From contig OY365806.1 in assembly GCA_959347315.1 (NCBI GenBank), positions 25,417,485 to 25,481,484 on the forward strand: a stretch of 64,000 bases of DNA, read 5' to 3'. Numbering within the stretch: position 1 is the first letter of the stretch; each line of letters starts with the position of its first letter. The DNA is from Bimastos eiseni. Taxonomy: Eukaryota; Annelida; Clitellata; Crassiclitellata; Lumbricidae. Below the pieces are notes generated by a model, which was not told the origin of the DNA, made no database searches, and was given only the letters and a program-made list of their open reading frames with translations. The position numbers and the translations under genes were made by a program. Shown in pieces: positions 62,101 to 64,000 of this stretch.

Positions 62101-62226
62101 AGTTTCACCATCCCCGCGAGATGCTCAATCGTATCGGAGGCATGCTGGAGATCAACAAAGAACCGCAAGGTCTCGACCAGGTCGTCAAGGACTGCCAGCA
62201 GACGCTCAGATACTGCGTGAGAACAG
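58096..62226 (+). CDS. GAD: Glutamate decarboxylase (GAD), first three coding exons; gene continues past the window
   Basis: Pyridoxal-phosphate enzyme that makes GABA from glutamate. Exons 58096-58237, 59835-59948, 61981-62226; junction phases are all 1 and lengths fit. Exon 3 carries the diagnostic N-terminal region of group II decarboxylases: FLLGVLSHLLNYIRQTNDR, CQVLEFHHPREML, then QGLDQVVKDCQQTLRYCVRT ending at the RTG boundary used in animal GADs. FHHP points to GAD and not to CSAD or GADL1. DLLP at the exon 1-2 junction corresponds to the DLLP of GAD67. The PLP-lysine and catalytic domain lie beyond the right side and were not seen. The ATG at 58096 is the first after an in-frame TAG at 58063, though its start context is weak. 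The first 85 or so residues do not resemble vertebrate N-termini. Confidence 0.85.
59080..59150. repeat. (ATT)n microsatellite
   Basis: About 70 bp in GAD intron 1. Confidence 0.95.
59835..59948 (+). CDS. GAD: GAD-like exon 2
   Basis: Acceptor attgtcag|AT, donor ATCG|GTTAGC. Reads LLPRIEPECAKAGMCLTIGD, then GPSQIFTKLRTRLTEEI. Open, in phase with both neighbours. Confidence 0.75.
60660..61325 (+). pseudogene. L2/CR1-like LINE 3' end (reverse transcriptase C-terminus)
   Basis: Reads TEDATRHLVQSLLLSRIDYC, NVAFAGLPQRSIIRFQAVIN, AAARLVLRL, LQWLRIGERIKLKLRTLMHK, then APRYLADHIRPVSDE. After a stop near 61098 the frame goes on with GGRAFWVAGP, a TGA where Trp is expected, then NSLPATIQETKTLPVFKKQL. 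Tail GGCGCTATGCAAATTATAG is L2-like. Inserted in GAD intron 2. Confidence 0.82.
61981..62226 (+). CDS. GAD: GAD-like exon 3 (decarboxylase N-terminal region)
   Basis: Acceptor gcaaatag|GT, donor ACAG|GTTAAA. 246 bases. Contains LDPDSLTSVFLLGVLSHLLN, LEFHHPREMLNRIG and DCQQTLRYCVRT. This exon gives the family call. Confidence 0.9.
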
Positions 62227-62229
62227 GTT

Positions 62230-62935
62230 AAAGAACGCAGCGCTTTAGAAGTTGATGAATTTTGGCGTTTCTTACACCAAATGTGGGTTCAATTCTCTCT
62301 GGGAAGGTTATGGTACACTCTATTGAACGCCCAACCAAGTCCATTACGCTATACTTTCCAGTGCCATCGATTAATGCCCAGCCATTAGTTAACAATAATA
62401 AAATAGTTTACATAATTTTATTTAGCGCCATTTACGTGACCCAGAGTACTGTAGTGAAAATTAGATTTATTGTAAATGAACATTTACAGTCATTTCAAGT
62501 GCATAGGTCTATAAAGTAATGTGTTTGACATCTGGTCTTTCCTTTTGTACATGTAGCTCCACTGGCCTTATGTATAATGTATATCCTATCGTATTTGCCG
62601 ATCGTTGCCTCACAGTACCCTACTTTCTTAACATCATTCTTTACATCGAGGATCAATTAAACCAAACGCAATAAGTAAGTATACATAATAAGTTACATAA
62701 TAGCATAACATTATTTTTGTCAAGTACTAAAATGATTTGACATTTTCTTAATTTCAATCAAACCCGCTGAAAATAAAAGGTTCAAATAACAGCATTTTAA
62801 TAGGAAAATGTTTTAGTTTATAACGCGCATTTGAGTGTCATTGAGTGTCAGTCTTGTATGGAGCTAGTCCGAAGCCAGTATAAAGCAGGGAGCAGCATTA
62901 ATCATTTCAAAGGCGCTGTAGTGAGTGTCTGTATC
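62230..62935. other. GAD intron 3, no exon recognised
   Basis: The next conserved GAD exon (starting HPRFFNQL in other animals) is not visible before the window ends. Confidence 0.6.
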
Positions 62936-62939
62936 GATA

Positions 62940-63955
62940 CCTACATACATAAACGCATGCATACATAAATACATACATACGTACGTAAGTACGTAGGTAC
63001 ATACATACATACATACATACATGTATACATACATACATACATGTATACATACATAAATGCATACATACATACATACATACATACGTACGTAAGTACGTAC
63101 GTACGTACATACGTACATACATACATACATGTATACATACATACATACATGTATACATACATACATACATACATGTATACATACATACATACATGTATAC
63201 ATACATACATGCATACATACATACATACGTACGTACATAAGTACGTACGTACGTACATACGTACATACATACATACATGTATACATACATACATACATGT
63301 ATACATACATACATACATGTATACATACATACATACATACATGTATACATACATACATACATACATATATACATACATACATGCATACATACATACATAC
63401 GTACGTACGTAAGTATGTACGTACGTACATACGTACATACATACATACATGTATACATACATACATACATGTATACATACATACATACATACATATATAC
63501 ATACATACATGCATACATACATACGTACGTACGTAAGTACGTACGTACGTACATACGTACATACATACATACATGTATACATACATACATACATGTATAC
63601 ATACATACATACATGTATACATACATACATACATGCATACATACATACATACGTACGTACGTAAGTACGTACGTACGTACATACATACATACATACGTAC
63701 GTGTATACGTGTATACATGTATACATACATACATACGTACGTACGTATGTACATACGTACATACATACATACATACATACATACATACATACATACATAC
63801 ATACATGCATACATACATACATGCATACATACATACATACGTACATACGTACCTATGTACATACATACATACATACATACATACATGCTTACATACATAC
63901 ATGTATGCATGCATGCATACGCACGTACAGTCCTGCACGTATACTTACATGCATG
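62940..63955. repeat. (CATA)n/(CGTA)n array with higher-order structure
   Basis: About 1 kb of tetramers. Blocks of CATA, CATGTATA and CGTACGTA alternate. The AAGTACG-type marker occurs near 62987, 63091, 63239, 63411, 63535 and 63663, all spaced by multiples of four. Confidence 0.95.
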
Positions 63956-64000
63956 TACGCATTATTAAGAACAACGTGGTACATACATTATCTACGAACG

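Noticed and set aside
62864..63968. Long YVCM / TYIH repeat frames
   Set aside because: Translations of the CATA/CGTA array.

Overview
This is animal nuclear DNA, not bacterial. It has spliced genes with GT-AG introns, very heavy microsatellite and minisatellite content, and decayed non-LTR retrotransposons. The palindrome GTAGGCCTAC and its core TAGGCCTA recur through much of the window. Together with the protein matches this suggests an invertebrate deuterostome (echinoderm or hemichordate type), but the phylum is an inference from memory and not shown by the sequence.

Layout. (1) About 1.5-29 kb, minus strand: the 3' two thirds of a gene for an IGSF9/turtle-type cell adhesion protein. Eight exons with compatible phases encode Ig4, Ig5 (two exons), FN3-1 (two exons), FN3-2, the transmembrane exon and one short cytoplasmic exon. 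A possible Ig1-end exon lies at 39.8 kb; Ig2 and Ig3 were not found. The huge introns hold most of the simple-sequence arrays, a tRNA-derived SINE, two tail-to-tail ends of a retrotransposon with a restriction-like endonuclease, and a recent 184-bp duplication. (2) About 33.9-36.6 kb, minus strand: a 5'-truncated, frameshifted LINE (endonuclease C-terminus plus reverse transcriptase). (3) 37.8-41.6 kb: long polypurine and TTC arrays. (4) 42.1-53.2 kb, plus strand: a complete 14-exon TMEM145-like gene (signal peptide, GOST-type luminal domain, seven membrane helices, about 520 residues). (5) 53.2-58 kb: repeats, including a second LINE 3' end of the same family as (2). (6) 58.1 kb to the right edge, plus strand: the first three coding exons of a glutamate decarboxylase (GAD) gene, which continues outside the window; a decayed L2/CR1-like LINE lies in its second intron. 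(7) 62.9-63.95 kb: a long CATA/CGTA array.

The three genes are unrelated in function as far as the sequence shows: adhesion receptor, GOST-family seven-helix membrane protein, GABA synthesis. All three families have neural roles in other animals. I found no operon-like or defence-like system. The most unusual observation is that the promoter and signal-peptide exon of the TMEM145-like gene are duplicated inside one of its own late introns, with the 93 coding bases identical while the upstream DNA has diverged. Other points of note are two overlapping perfect palindromes at 9.5 kb, a perfect 22-bp-arm hairpin just before a splice acceptor, a shared 3'-end hairpin in two LINE copies, and a mariner-type MITE. 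All alignments were done by eye and the protein comparisons were made from memory.
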